A stretch of 64,000 nucleotides of DNA, from NCBI GenBank assembly GCA_030148505.1, contig JASBTI010000041.1, positions 1 through 64,000 of the forward strand. Reading direction: 5' to 3'. Below the pieces are notes generated by a model. That model saw nothing but the letters and a program-made list of their open reading frames with translations. It was not told the origin of the DNA and searched no databases. This DNA comes from Rhodanobacter sp. Its GTDB lineage: Bacteria; Pseudomonadota; Gammaproteobacteria; Xanthomonadales; Rhodanobacteraceae. A program made the translations under genes and the position numbers. Positions within the stretch are counted from its first letter, which is position 1. The number at the start of each line of letters is the position of its first letter. Shown here piece after piece: positions 23,591 to 32,851 of this stretch.

Positions 23591-26329
23591 ATGGAAGCCA
23601 ATCGCGAACCCGAGTTCCTGCCCCACGATGGGCCACTGCGTGAGGATGTGGGTCGGCTTGGGACCCTGGTCGGCAAGATGCTTGCCGAACAGGGTGGCAG
23701 CGGATTTCTCGATCGGGTCGAGCAGGTACGTACGGCGGCGATCCGGCGCCGGCATGAAGGGGAGTCGGTGGCGGGGCTGGCCGATTCGCTGGCCGGTCTC
23801 GATGCCAGCCATGCCGAGGCAATGGCACGTGCCTTTGCCACTTATTTCCAGGCCGTGAATACCGCCGAACGCGTCCACCGCATCCGCCGTCGCCGCGACT
23901 ACCAGCGCGCCGGCGGCAAGCCGCAGCCGGAATCCTTGCTGGACGTGCTTTGCCAGCTCAAGGCGCAGGGCGTGGGCGCAGATGAGCTGCTCGGCTGGCT
24001 TGAGAAGCTGTGGATCGAACCGGTGTTTACCGCGCATCCGACCGAGGCGGTGCGCCGCTCGTTGCTGGAGAAAGAGCAAGCCATCGTGCGTTCCCTGGTC
24101 GACAACTTCGACTCGCAACGCACACCGCAGGAGCGCAAGGAGGACGACGACCGTATCTTCATGGCGCTGTCGTCTGGGTGGCAGACCGCTGAGGCGTCGC
24201 CGGTGCGACCGACCGTGCAGGATGAACACCACCATGTCGGCTTCTATCTGGCGAATCCGCTTTACCGCATCGTGCCGGCGTTGTACGAATCGCTGGCCGA
24301 GGCCTTGCAGACGGTTTATGGCGTGACCGTTGCGTTGCCACAGCTGCTCGGGTTCGCCACCTGGGTCGGTGGCGACATGGACGGCAATCCGAACGTAGGG
24401 GCCGACACCATCGCCGCCAGTCTGGCCAGTCAGCGCGCCCACGTGATCGAACACTATCGGGAGGACGTGGCCGTGCTGGCACGGTTGCTGAGCCAGACCG
24501 AGAGTCGCGTTGCCGTGGCGGAGCCCCTGCTCCAGCGGTTGGCCGACTACCGCGAGCGTTTTCCGCTGGCCGCCGCCAAGATCCGTCCGCGCCATGCCGA
24601 TATGCCATACCGTGGCCTGCTGACCCTGATCGGCGCCCGCCTGGAGGCGAGCCTGGAAGAAAGCCACGCGGAAGGCTACACCTCGGTCGGCGAACTGGTC
24701 GGCGATCTGCGGCTGATCGAAGAGAGCCTGATCGGTCATCATGGTCTGCATGCTGGCGCCTATGCGGTGCAACGCTTGATCCGCCGGGTGAATACCTTTG
24801 GATTGCATCTGGCAAGGCTGGATGTGCGCCAGGATTCACGTGTGCACGATGAAGCGCTGGCAGCGCTGCTGGATGACGCCGACTGGATGGAGCGTCCCGC
24901 CGAGCAGCGCGCACAGAAACTGCGCGACTTTGCCAGCGGGGAAGCGCGCTTTCCGATCAGCCGTGTCGAGGTGGTTACTTCGTTGTACGACGTGTTCGCC
25001 ACACTGGGGGACGCTCGTCGTCGTTACGGTAGCGAAGCCGTCGGCCTGTACATCATCAGCATGGCGCGCAGTGCGGCGGACGTGCTGGCGGTGTTGGCGC
25101 TGGCGCGTTACGGCGGCCTGCTTGCTTCACCCGCCGTGGTTGCGGGAGAGGCCGCTGCTACGGGCGCGGTTCCCCTGGATATTGCGCCGCTGTTCGAAAC
25201 CGTCGACGACCTGAAGAACGCGCCGGCGACCTTGCGTGCCCTGCTGGCCGATCCGGTGTATCGCCAGCACCTGGCTTCGCGCAGCGATCAGCAATGGGTG
25301 ATGCTGGGCTATTCCGACAGCGGCAAGGATGGTGGCACGCTCGCCTCGCGCTGGGGCTTGCAGCGGGCGCAGGTCGAGTTGCTCGAGGTGGCGCGCGAAA
25401 CTGGCATCAAGCTGGCCTTCTTCCATGGCCGTGGTGGTTCGGCCAGTCGTGGCGGCGCACGCATCGCGCCGGCGCTGATGTCATCGCCCCGTGGCTCGGT
25501 CGCCGGGGTGATGCGGGTGACCGAGCAGGGTGAGGTGATCCACCGCAAATACGGCATACGCGCGCTGGCCCTGCGCAATCTGGAGCAGACCGTGGGCGCA
25601 GTGTTGCGCGCGTCGATGCGCCCACGCGAGATCGAGCCGCGCGAGGAACGCTGGCGCGAGCAGATGGGCCAGCTGTCGGCTAGCAGCCGGCGCACCTACC
25701 GGGCGTTTGTCGATCACCCGCACTTCGTCGATTATTTCCGCACCGCCACACCGATCGACGTGATCGAACGGATGACGCTCGGCTCGCGCCCCTCCAGCCG
25801 GCGCAGCATGCGCGGGGTCCAGGATCTGCGGGCAATCCCGTGGGTATTCGCCTGGACCCAGTGCCGCTCGATCCTGCCCGGCTGGTACGGTCTCGGCAGC
25901 GCGCTGGAGCACGGGGTACAGACGTTTGGCGAAGCGGCGATGGTGGAGATGGCCCACGACTGGTCCTTCTTCAGCAACACGCTCGACGACGTCGAGATGG
26001 TGCTGGCGAAGTGCGATCTGGATATCGCCGAGGCGTTCTCGAGGCTGTCCGGTCCGCTCCACGAAGAAATGTTCGGTTTGATCCGCGACGAGTTCGCGCG
26101 TACCCGCCGGTGGCTGCTACGGCTGAAGGGTTCCGCAGCGCTGCTGCAGGATGCGCCGCGCCTGGCAGCGTCGATCCGACTGCGCAATCCGTACATCGAT
26201 CCCATGAGCCTGCTGCAAGTGGACCTGCTGCAACGCTGGCGCGACGGCGATCGCGCCGACGAGGAGCTGCTGCAGGCGCTGGTCGCCTGCGTCAACGGTG
26301 TATCGCAGGGGCTGCAAAACACGGGTTGA
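23591..26329 (+). CDS. ppc: Phosphoenolpyruvate carboxylase
   Basis: PEPC adds bicarbonate to phosphoenolpyruvate to give oxaloacetate, refilling the citrate cycle. This copy has 912 residues (E. coli 883). Catalytic blocks are [13 protein letters not shown] (with the essential His), the [10 protein letters not shown] block near residue 580, and the glycine loop [13 protein letters not shown] near 620. It ends in the C-terminal QNTG that contributes to the active site. The start at 23591 has GGAG six bases upstream; the frame is open further upstream, but those residues read across the ahcY leader. Monocistronic, divergent from ahcY. Confidence 0.97.
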   Translation: MEANREPEFLPHDGPLREDVGRLGTLVGKMLAEQGGSGFLDRVEQVRTAAIRRRHEGESVAGLADSLAGLDASHAEAMARAFATYFQAVNTAERVHRIRRRRDYQRAGGKPQPESLLDVLCQLKAQGVGADELLGWLEKLWIEPVFTAHPTEAVRRSLLEKEQAIVRSLVDNFDSQRTPQERKEDDDRIFMALSSGWQTAEASPVRPTVQDEHHHVGFYLANPLYRIVPALYESLAEALQTVYGVTVALPQLLGFATWVGGDMDGNPNVGADTIAASLASQRAHVIEHYREDVAVLARLLSQTESRVAVAEPLLQRLADYRERFPLAAAKIRPRHADMPYRGLLTLIGARLEASLEESHAEGYTSVGELVGDLRLIEESLIGHHGLHAGAYAVQRLIRRVNTFGLHLARLDVRQDSRVHDEALAALLDDADWMERPAEQRAQKLRDFASGEARFPISRVEVVTSLYDVFATLGDARRRYGSEAVGLYIISMARSAADVLAVLALARYGGLLASPAVVAGEAAATGAVPLDIAPLFETVDDLKNAPATLRALLADPVYRQHLASRSDQQWVMLGYSDSGKDGGTLASRWGLQRAQVELLEVARETGIKLAFFHGRGGSASRGGARIAPALMSSPRGSVAGVMRVTEQGEVIHRKYGIRALALRNLEQTVGAVLRASMRPREIEPREERWREQMGQLSASSRRTYRAFVDHPHFVDYFRTATPIDVIERMTLGSRPSSRRSMRGVQDLRAIPWVFAWTQCRSILPGWYGLGSALEHGVQTFGEAAMVEMAHDWSFFSNTLDDVEMVLAKCDLDIAEAFSRLSGPLHEEMFGLIRDEFARTRRWLLRLKGSAALLQDAPRLAASIRLRNPYIDPMSLLQVDLLQRWRDGDRADEELLQALVACVNGVSQGLQNTG

Positions 26330-26473
26330 ACTAGCTGTCCGGTAACGGACGTTGCAATTCGCTGCCGGACAGTCGGCGATTCAAGGTGCGCGCCAGTTTT
26401 CAAACCAAGCCATTGATCTAGAATTTGTTTTTCGTGGGCTTCTGGTTGGCACGCGAGTTGCGATGCCCGTTGC

Positions 26474-27727
26474 ATGGATATCGCCAATCCGATGCTGAAG
26501 ATCCGCAAGCGGCGCCGTTTGCGGTTAATACTTGGTGCTGCCGTTATGGCGGGCACCACGCTAGTGCTTCTGCTGTGGCAGCTCGGGCCTGCGTTGCCCC
26601 GCGTTGATCGTTCGAGTCTGTGGATCGACACCGTACAGCGTGGCGACATGCTGATCGAGGTGCGTGCCACCGGTACGCTAGTGCCGCGAGAGAGTCGTTG
26701 GCTGGCGGCCGCCACGGCCGGACAGGTGGAGAAAATTCTGGTCTGGCCGGGCGCCAGGGTCGAACCGGGCACCGTGCTGCTGCGCTTGAGCAGCCCGCAA
26801 GTCGAAGACAACCTGCGCAACGCTCAGGCGCAGGTGGCGGCCGCGCTGGCCGAGGTGGCCGCAAAGCGCGCGCAACTGCAATCGCAGTCGCTGGATCAGC
26901 AGTCAGCGTTGGCGCAGGCACGTTCCGACTATGCTTCGGCCAAGGTCAAGGCCGACGCCGACGTCATCGCCGCCCGTGAACAGGTGATCCCGCGTATCCA
27001 GTTTAAGCAGGGGCAGATCGCGCTGAAGCAACTGCAGCAAAGAGTGCGGATCGAGCAGCAACGCGTCGCGGCCTTCGCCGGCAATATGCAGGCGCAGCTC
27101 GACGCGGTGCGGGCACGCCTGCAACAACAGCGAAGCAACCTGCAATTGCGGCAGCGCCAGAGCGATGCGCTGGAGGTCAAGGCCGGTATCAGAGGCGTGT
27201 TGCAGGAAGTCGCCGTACAGGAAGGCGCGCAAGTCGCCGCGGGGGCGAGTCTCGCACGCGTGGCGCGGCCGGACGTGCTGATCGCGAGGTTGCAGGTGCC
27301 CGAAGTGCAGGCCAAGGACGTGGCGATGGGCATGCTGGTCAGCGTGGATACCCACAACGGCAAGGTCGCGGGCAAGGTTAGTCGGATCGATCCGGCGGTG
27401 CGCGACGGCAGCGTACAAGTCGATGTCACCCTGACCGGAAAACTGCCGCCGGGCGCACGGCCAGACCTGTCAGTGGACGGGCGCATTCGTATCTCGTTGC
27501 TGCGCAACGTGCTGTTCGTGGGGCGCCCGGCTTTGGCCAAGGCCGACAACGACATCAGTTTGTTTCGTCTGGGAACCTCAGACAGCATCGCGACCCGCGT
27601 GCCAGTGCGCATAGGCGCGACCTCGGTCGATCGCGTGCAAATTCTGCGTGGCCTGAAGGCAGGCGATCAGGTCATTCTTTCCGATACAAGTCAGTGGGAT
27701 AAATATGACCAGATCCGTGTGCGCTGA
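26474..27727 (+). CDS. HlyD/MacA-like periplasmic adaptor of an ABC efflux system
   Basis: A 417-residue membrane-fusion protein. One N-terminal helix (residues 17-37) follows a basic start (KIRKRRRLRL). The biotinyl-lipoyl-like half (GTLVPRESRWLAAATAGQVEKILVWPGARVEPGTVLL) comes next, then a long coiled coil of about 110 residues rich in Gln and Ala, and the second lipoyl half (IRGVLQEVAVQEGAQVAAG). Beta-barrel and membrane-proximal domains complete it. It should link the ABC permease encoded downstream to an outer-membrane channel, which is not encoded here. A REP pair separates it from the ATPase gene. Confidence 0.9.
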   Translation: MDIANPMLKIRKRRRLRLILGAAVMAGTTLVLLLWQLGPALPRVDRSSLWIDTVQRGDMLIEVRATGTLVPRESRWLAAATAGQVEKILVWPGARVEPGTVLLRLSSPQVEDNLRNAQAQVAAALAEVAAKRAQLQSQSLDQQSALAQARSDYASAKVKADADVIAAREQVIPRIQFKQGQIALKQLQQRVRIEQQRVAAFAGNMQAQLDAVRARLQQQRSNLQLRQRQSDALEVKAGIRGVLQEVAVQEGAQVAAGASLARVARPDVLIARLQVPEVQAKDVAMGMLVSVDTHNGKVAGKVSRIDPAVRDGSVQVDVTLTGKLPPGARPDLSVDGRIRISLLRNVLFVGRPALAKADNDISLFRLGTSDSIATRVPVRIGATSVDRVQILRGLKAGDQVILSDTSQWDKYDQIRVR

Positions 27728-27745
27728 ATTCCAGCGGCCAACCGC

Positions 27746-27817
27746 AGGAGCGCACCTTGTGCGCGATGATTTCGGGTGGCCAGCAGCAGGAGCATCGCGC
27801 ACAGAGTGCGCTCCTAC
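27746..27817. repeat. Pair of inverted REP elements (REPIN-like)
   Basis: Two copies of the element seen at 5374-5396 face each other. The left reads AGGAGCGCAC-CTT-GTGCGCGATG (27746-27768). The right is its reverse complement form, CATCGCGCAC-AGA-GTGCGCTCCTAC (27793-27817). They are separated by 24 bases. This paired arrangement is how REP sequences are usually mobilised by RAYT transposases. It lies between the adaptor and ATPase genes and could lower transcription or stabilise the upstream mRNA. Confidence 0.8.
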
Positions 27818-27856
27818 TCACACATCAGCCAAACGACTCCGCACAGGAATAGCCCC

Positions 27857-28621
27857 ATGAACGAATCCACTCACGTCATCGCCCTCAGTGGCATCCGCAA
27901 AATGTTCCAGACCGACGAGGTGGAAACCCACGCGTTGTCCGATGTGCACCTGTCCATCGAGTCCGGCGAATACGTGTCTATCTCCGGCCCGTCCGGTTGC
28001 GGCAAGACCACGCTGCTGTCGATTCTCGGCCTTCTCGACAACCCCAGCGCCGGCAGCTACATGCTCAACGGTCACGACGTCGCCGCGCTCAACGCGGCCT
28101 CCCGTGCGCGCATCCGCAACGCTGAAATCGGCTTCATCTTCCAGGCCTTCAACCTGATCGGCGACCTCAGTGTGCAGGAGAACGTTGAATTGCCGCTCAC
28201 CTATCGCAGCGGCATTGGTGTCGGCGAGCGTCGCGAGCGGGTGCAGGAAGCGCTGGAACGCGTTGGCATGGCGCACCGCATGCGTCACTACCCGGCGCAA
28301 CTCTCTGGCGGTCAGCAACAGCGAGTGGCGGTGGCACGCGCACTGGTCGGGCGGCCGGCGATCCTGCTCGCCGACGAGCCGACCGGAAACCTGGATTCAC
28401 GCAACGGCGAAGCTGTTATGGCGCTCCTGGACGAACTGCACAAGGGCGGCGCGACCATTTGCATGGTCACCCACGACGCGCGCTACGCCGAGCTGGCCAA
28501 GCGCAAGATCCGCCTGTTCGACGGTCGCGTGGTCGACGAAGAGACTTTCGATCGGCTACGTCACGAAGACGAGCAGCGACTGGACGCCCTGATCGGTCAG
28601 CGTGTGGAAACCGGCGCGTGA
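27857..28621 (+). CDS. MacB/LolD-type ABC transporter ATP-binding protein
   Basis: A 254-residue ATPase with Walker A (GPSGCGKTT), Q loop (FIFQAFNLIGDLSVQENV), signature LSGGQQQRVAVARAL, Walker B (ILLADEPTGNLDS) and switch His (VTHDARYAE). The NLIGDLSVQENVELPL segment is characteristic of the MacB/LolD/FtsE group that works with FtsX-like permeases. It carries a 25-residue C-terminal tail. The start at 27857 follows the REP pair. Its stop overlaps the GTG start of a deleted permease (GTGA). Confidence 0.93.
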   Translation: MNESTHVIALSGIRKMFQTDEVETHALSDVHLSIESGEYVSISGPSGCGKTTLLSILGLLDNPSAGSYMLNGHDVAALNAASRARIRNAEIGFIFQAFNLIGDLSVQENVELPLTYRSGIGVGERRERVQEALERVGMAHRMRHYPAQLSGGQQQRVAVARALVGRPAILLADEPTGNLDSRNGEAVMALLDELHKGGATICMVTHDARYAELAKRKIRLFDGRVVDEETFDRLRHEDEQRLDALIGQRVETGA

Positions 28622-28863
28622 ATATCTGGCTGGCAGAGATCTGGAGGACTTGGCGGGCCTGTCTGCGGCGACCGGGCTATTTGCTGTTGGCTGCGGGCGT
28701 GCTGCGCGTGGTGATGGATCAACTCGACCGCCATGGCGCCTTCGATCCGCTGATAGTCGTTGGCGTGTGTGTGGTCCTGACTCTCGCGGGCTTGCTTGCC
28801 TGCCTGCTGCCGGCGTTGCGTGCTGCCCGTGTTCAACCCATGCGCGCATTGCGCGGAGAATGA
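28618..28863 (+). pseudogene. FtsX-type ABC permease with a large in-frame internal deletion
   Basis: An 81-codon frame starts at GTG 28618 (overlapping the ATPase stop) and ends at 28863 (overlapping the next permease start by ATGA). The first 28 residues (NIWLAEIWRTWRACLRRPGYLLLAAGV) match the N-terminus of MacB-like permeases. The last 50 (PLIVVGVCVVLTLAGLLACLLPALRAARVQPMRALRGE) match the final helix and tail. About 300 residues of periplasmic domain and two helices are missing, yet the frame and both translational couplings are intact. Homologous operons usually have two complete permease genes. It is probably non-functional, or kept only for coupling. Confidence 0.75.
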
Positions 28864-31271
28864 TGATGATTGTGCGCGAATTGCACGATGCGGGGCGTCG
28901 GTTGGTCAGGCGGCCGGGGTACACGACATTGTCGGTGGTGGTGCTCGGGGTGGGGCTGGGGCTGGTGCTGTTTCTCTTCAGCATAGTCAATTCGCTGATC
29001 CTGCAGCCGTTGCCGTTTCCGCACGCTGATCGGATGATGGCGGTTGGTGAGCCGGCCTTCAACGGTATCGAAGGCATCGAGAGCGACCAGTACCTGCAGC
29101 TCAAGGGCAAGCTGCACAGCGTCGATGTAATGGGTGCCTATGACGATTCCGGTATCAGCCTCGACAGCGGCAACGGCGCGACCTATTACCCAGGTTGCTG
29201 GCTGACCGCCTCGATGATGAAACTGCTGGAAGTAAAGCCTTTGCTGGGGCGTGGCTTGGTGGCAGCAGACGATGGGCCCGACGCGCCGCGTGTGGTGGTG
29301 CTGGGTGAAGCGTTGTGGCGGCACATGTTCAACGCGGATCCGCATATTGTCGGCCGGGCCGTGCGGGTCGATGGCGAGTGGAGCACCGTGGTTGGCGTGA
29401 TGCCGGCGAATTTCGGGTTTCCCGCTCGTTCGCAGGCGTGGCTTCCGCTGCGCCTGCGAAACGGTGAGCGCCGTTATATCGATGCCGTGGCTCGGCTGGC
29501 GCCGGGGCAGCAGCTGGGTCAGGCGCGCGCGGAACTAGATGCGTGGGTCGGCCGCTTGCAGCATGCGCTGCCGCCGGGGCAGCACGCCACGCGGGCGGTA
29601 ATGGGGCCGATATCGCTGACCTTTGTGCCTACGGACATGCGTCGTTGGGTGTGGTTGATGTTCGGCGCCGGGGTGCTGGTGCTGCTGCTGGCGTGGATCA
29701 ACGTAGCCAACCTGCAATTGGTGCAGACCCTGCAGAGACGGCATGAGCTGGCCCTGCGCAGTGCTCTGGGCGGCAGCCGTGCGCGGCTGATGCTCGGCGC
29801 GCTGGCGGAGAGTCTGCTGTTGAGTGCGACGGCACTCGCGGTGGCGTTTCCGATTCTGCATGGTGCGGGATACTGGCTCAAGGTGACATGGACCGCGAGT
29901 CATCCCGACGCGCTCGCTCTGCATCATGGTGTCGATGCCTGGGTAGTGGCATTCGGCATTCTTGCGGCCGTGCTGAGCAGCCTGCTGGCCGGTGGCATTC
30001 CCGCCTGGCGTGCTTCGCGAGTGGATCTGCAGGACGCGCTGCGCGACGGGGCCAAGGGTTCGGGCGGTAAATTCGCACGTGTGGCGAAGATCATGGTGGT
30101 AGCCGAAGTGGCGCTGACCGTAGTGCTGCTGGTCGGTGCAGGTACCTTCGTGCTGGCGCTGGGCAAGTTGCTGGCGCAGCCGGCAGTGGGCGCAACACAT
30201 GCTGCGCAGGTATTGACCGCGAACGTGGCTTTTCCTGCAGCCTCGTATCACGACGATGCCAAACGCATCCAGTTCTTCGACAGTGTGGTCGAGCGCTTGC
30301 GTCGCCAACCGGACGTGGTCGACGCCACTGCGTCGGACACCATTCCCAGTGCGGTGTTGGGCAGTCATGAAGACGTCTCGTTGCCAGGTCAGCCGGAGCC
30401 TTTGGAGGGCTGGCCGCGGGTGCAGATGGGTATAGTCGGGCCGCATTTTCTCGATACCTACGATGTACGTCTGATAGGTGGACGCTTCATTGATGCGCGC
30501 GACCGTGCCGCCAGTGCGCCGGTGGTGGTGATCGACGGCACGATGGCTGCGCAGTTCTGGCCGCACGGCGATGCGCTGAATCGCAAACTGATCCTGTATC
30601 CTGGAAGAAGGTCGGCAGAGACGGTGACGGTGATCGGGGTGATCGAGCCGTTGCAGCTCGATAGCGCGCTGGAGAGATCGGCGCCGGGGATGCTGATGCC
30701 ATTGCAGCAATCGGCCGGGGCCACGCCGCTGCAAGACGTTGGTCTGGCAGTGCGCACGCACGCCGACGCGGCGACTTATGTGCCGCGTCTGATCGAGACT
30801 GTGCATGCGGTGGATCCGCAGGTTGCCGTGTACAGGGTGCTCACTCAGGCGCGCGTTATGGGCATGCAACGTGCCGGATTTGTCGTGCTGACCGACGTAT
30901 TCTCCGCGTTGGGACTGGTGGCCTTGTTGCTGGCTGCCGCCGGTCTTTACGGTGTCCTGGCGTTTTCGGTCGAGCAGCGCACACGCGAGATCGGCATCCG
31001 CCGTGCCATTGGTGCCAGCAACAGTGCCATCGTGCGTCAGGTGTGCCGGCAATTGACCTGGCAACTTGGCATTGGTCTGGCCATCGGCATTGCTCTGGCG
31101 TTGCCGTGGTCCAGCGCTTTGGCCGACCCGAATCTGAAAACGCGGTCGCATGATCCGGCGGTGTTCGTGCCAGTGCTGTTGATGGTGTTGTGTGTGGCGG
31201 CCCTGGCAGCGCTGGTACCGCTATATCGCGCGCTGCGCGTCGATCCGGCGATCGCTTTACGCTATGAATAG
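28860..31271 (+). CDS. ABC transporter permease with two FtsX domains (MacB-like)
   Basis: An 803-residue inner-membrane protein with the duplicated layout of MacB_PCD-FtsX permeases. The first half has a helix near residue 22 (TTLSVVVLGVGLGLVLFLFSIVNSL), a periplasmic domain, and an FtsX block of three helices from about 265 (WVWLMFGAGVLVLLLAWINVANLQLV). The second half starts near residue 400 (AKIMVVAEVALTVVLLVGAG) and ends with helices around 680-790 and a VDPAIALRYE tail. Three ATGs in a row (28860, 28863, 28866) are possible starts. With the ATPase and the HlyD-like adaptor it should form a tripartite exporter; the substrate is unknown. Confidence 0.9.
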   Translation: MMMIVRELHDAGRRLVRRPGYTTLSVVVLGVGLGLVLFLFSIVNSLILQPLPFPHADRMMAVGEPAFNGIEGIESDQYLQLKGKLHSVDVMGAYDDSGISLDSGNGATYYPGCWLTASMMKLLEVKPLLGRGLVAADDGPDAPRVVVLGEALWRHMFNADPHIVGRAVRVDGEWSTVVGVMPANFGFPARSQAWLPLRLRNGERRYIDAVARLAPGQQLGQARAELDAWVGRLQHALPPGQHATRAVMGPISLTFVPTDMRRWVWLMFGAGVLVLLLAWINVANLQLVQTLQRRHELALRSALGGSRARLMLGALAESLLLSATALAVAFPILHGAGYWLKVTWTASHPDALALHHGVDAWVVAFGILAAVLSSLLAGGIPAWRASRVDLQDALRDGAKGSGGKFARVAKIMVVAEVALTVVLLVGAGTFVLALGKLLAQPAVGATHAAQVLTANVAFPAASYHDDAKRIQFFDSVVERLRRQPDVVDATASDTIPSAVLGSHEDVSLPGQPEPLEGWPRVQMGIVGPHFLDTYDVRLIGGRFIDARDRAASAPVVVIDGTMAAQFWPHGDALNRKLILYPGRRSAETVTVIGVIEPLQLDSALERSAPGMLMPLQQSAGATPLQDVGLAVRTHADAATYVPRLIETVHAVDPQVAVYRVLTQARVMGMQRAGFVVLTDVFSALGLVALLLAAAGLYGVLAFSVEQRTREIGIRRAIGASNSAIVRQVCRQLTWQLGIGLAIGIALALPWSSALADPNLKTRSHDPAVFVPVLLMVLCVAALAALVPLYRALRVDPAIALRYE

Positions 31272-31453
31272 AAGTGGCCTCGGACACGATAAGCTTTTCG
31301 CGCCTGGCAGCGCTGAGCTTTTCACGGCTCAGGCAGGCCTTGCCCATCACGCCGCACGAATCGTGTGGCCAGCCGGGTTTGTCCGGGCAGCGGCCTGCCT
31401 GTGTCTACAATGCAACCATGGCCAGTATTGGTCGTATCGACCCATGGACCCTC

Positions 31454-32851
31454 ATGACGCGTGAAACCATCACTACCGTGCTGTTGGCCGATGACCAACC
31501 GGATGTGCGCGAGGCCTTGCGTCTGCTGCTGAAATCCGAAGCCATCGCCAGCGTGGGCGTCGATGGGCCGGCGGCGGCAATGGAGGCGGCTGGTCGGCGC
31601 AGTTTCGATTGCGCCATGATCGACCTCAACTACACCCGCGACACCACCTCCGGTGACGAGGGGTTGCGGCTGCTCGAACGCTTGCGTCAGCTCAATCCGG
31701 ATCTGCCGGTGGTGGTGATGACCGCCTGGGGCAACGTACCCCTGGTGGTCGAGGCGATGCGCCGCGGTGCGGCCGACTTCATCGAAAAGCCGTGGGACAA
31801 CGCACGCTTGATCGGGGTGTTGCGGGCGCAGATTGCCCTGGCCCGCAGTGCACGCAAGCAGCAGCGGCTCGAGGCGACCAATGCCCTGCTGAGCGGGACG
31901 GGCGGCACCGATCTCATCGCTGAGTCGCCAGCCATGCAGCGGGTGATGGCGATGCTGGCCCGCATCGCGCCCAGCGACGCGAACGTGTTGGTGCTGGGCG
32001 AAAACGGCACCGGCAAGGGGCTGATCGCACGGCAGCTACATGCATTGTCCGCGCGCGCCACGCAACCGTTCATCAAGGTCAACATGGGCGGCATTGCCGA
32101 AACCGTGTTCGAGTCGGAGATGTTCGGCCATGTACGCGGCGCCTATACCGATGCCAAGAGCGAGCGCATCGGGCGTTTTGAGCTGGCCGACGGCGGCACT
32201 CTGTTTCTGGACGAAGTCGGCAATGTGCCTACTTCGCAGCAACCGAAGCTGCTGCGTGTGCTGGAGGACGGTGAGTTCGAACGGCTGGGGTCATCGCGCA
32301 CCCGACACGCGGATGTACGGCTGATCTCGGCCACCAATGCCGATCTGGCGGCGGACGTGGCCGACGGCCGCTTTCGACGCGATCTGTTGTATCGCCTCAA
32401 TACGCTGGAAATCATGCTGCCGCCGCTGCGCGATCGGCTGGCCGACATTCTTCCGCTGGCTCGTGCCAGCCTAGCTCGCAGCGCCCGTCATTACGGGCGG
32501 GCCGGGTTGCGGCTGGCACCCTCGGCCGAACGCGCGCTGCAAGCTTATGCCTGGCCGGGCAATGTGCGCGAACTCGGGCACCTGATGGAGCGTGCGGCAC
32601 TGCTGACCGAGCATGACGAAATTTCCGCCGCCGGTTTGGCTTTCGGTGCACCAGCCGAGCCCAGCGGCGAGCTGGATCGGATGACCCTGGAGCAGGCCGA
32701 GGGTTGGCTGGTACAGCGGGCGATGCAGCGCCATGAGGGCAACCTGCAGCACGCCGCCGATGCGCTGGGGGTCACCCGGCAGGCCTTGTATCGACGACTC
32801 GAAAAACATGGTCTGCGTGAAAGCGCCGATGTCACTGATGGCGCCCCCTGA
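31454..32851 (+). CDS. NtrC-family response regulator with a variant GAFTGA loop
   Basis: A 465-residue regulator. The receiver domain has LADDQPD and the phosphoacceptor Asp in MIDLNYTRDT. The AAA+ domain has Walker A GENGTGKG, Walker B GGTLFLDEVG and an arginine-finger-region FRRDLLYRLN. The C-terminal Fis-type helix-turn-helix is NLQHAADALGVTRQALYRRLEKHG. The sigma-54 contact loop, normally GAFTGA, is GAYTDA here. The start at 31454 (MTRETITTVLLADD) gives the usual short N-terminus; ATG 31418 is also in frame, seven bases after a TACAAT box, and would be leaderless. It is followed by its kinase and probably controls the exporter genes. Confidence 0.9.
   Translation: MTRETITTVLLADDQPDVREALRLLLKSEAIASVGVDGPAAAMEAAGRRSFDCAMIDLNYTRDTTSGDEGLRLLERLRQLNPDLPVVVMTAWGNVPLVVEAMRRGAADFIEKPWDNARLIGVLRAQIALARSARKQQRLEATNALLSGTGGTDLIAESPAMQRVMAMLARIAPSDANVLVLGENGTGKGLIARQLHALSARATQPFIKVNMGGIAETVFESEMFGHVRGAYTDAKSERIGRFELADGGTLFLDEVGNVPTSQQPKLLRVLEDGEFERLGSSRTRHADVRLISATNADLAADVADGRFRRDLLYRLNTLEIMLPPLRDRLADILPLARASLARSARHYGRAGLRLAPSAERALQAYAWPGNVRELGHLMERAALLTEHDEISAAGLAFGAPAEPSGELDRMTLEQAEGWLVQRAMQRHEGNLQHAADALGVTRQALYRRLEKHGLRESADVTDGAP

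Noticed and set aside
26335-26375. Hairpin CTGTCCGG/CCGGACAG after ppc as a terminator
   Set aside because: The stem is plausible but there is no T-run, so it was not annotated.
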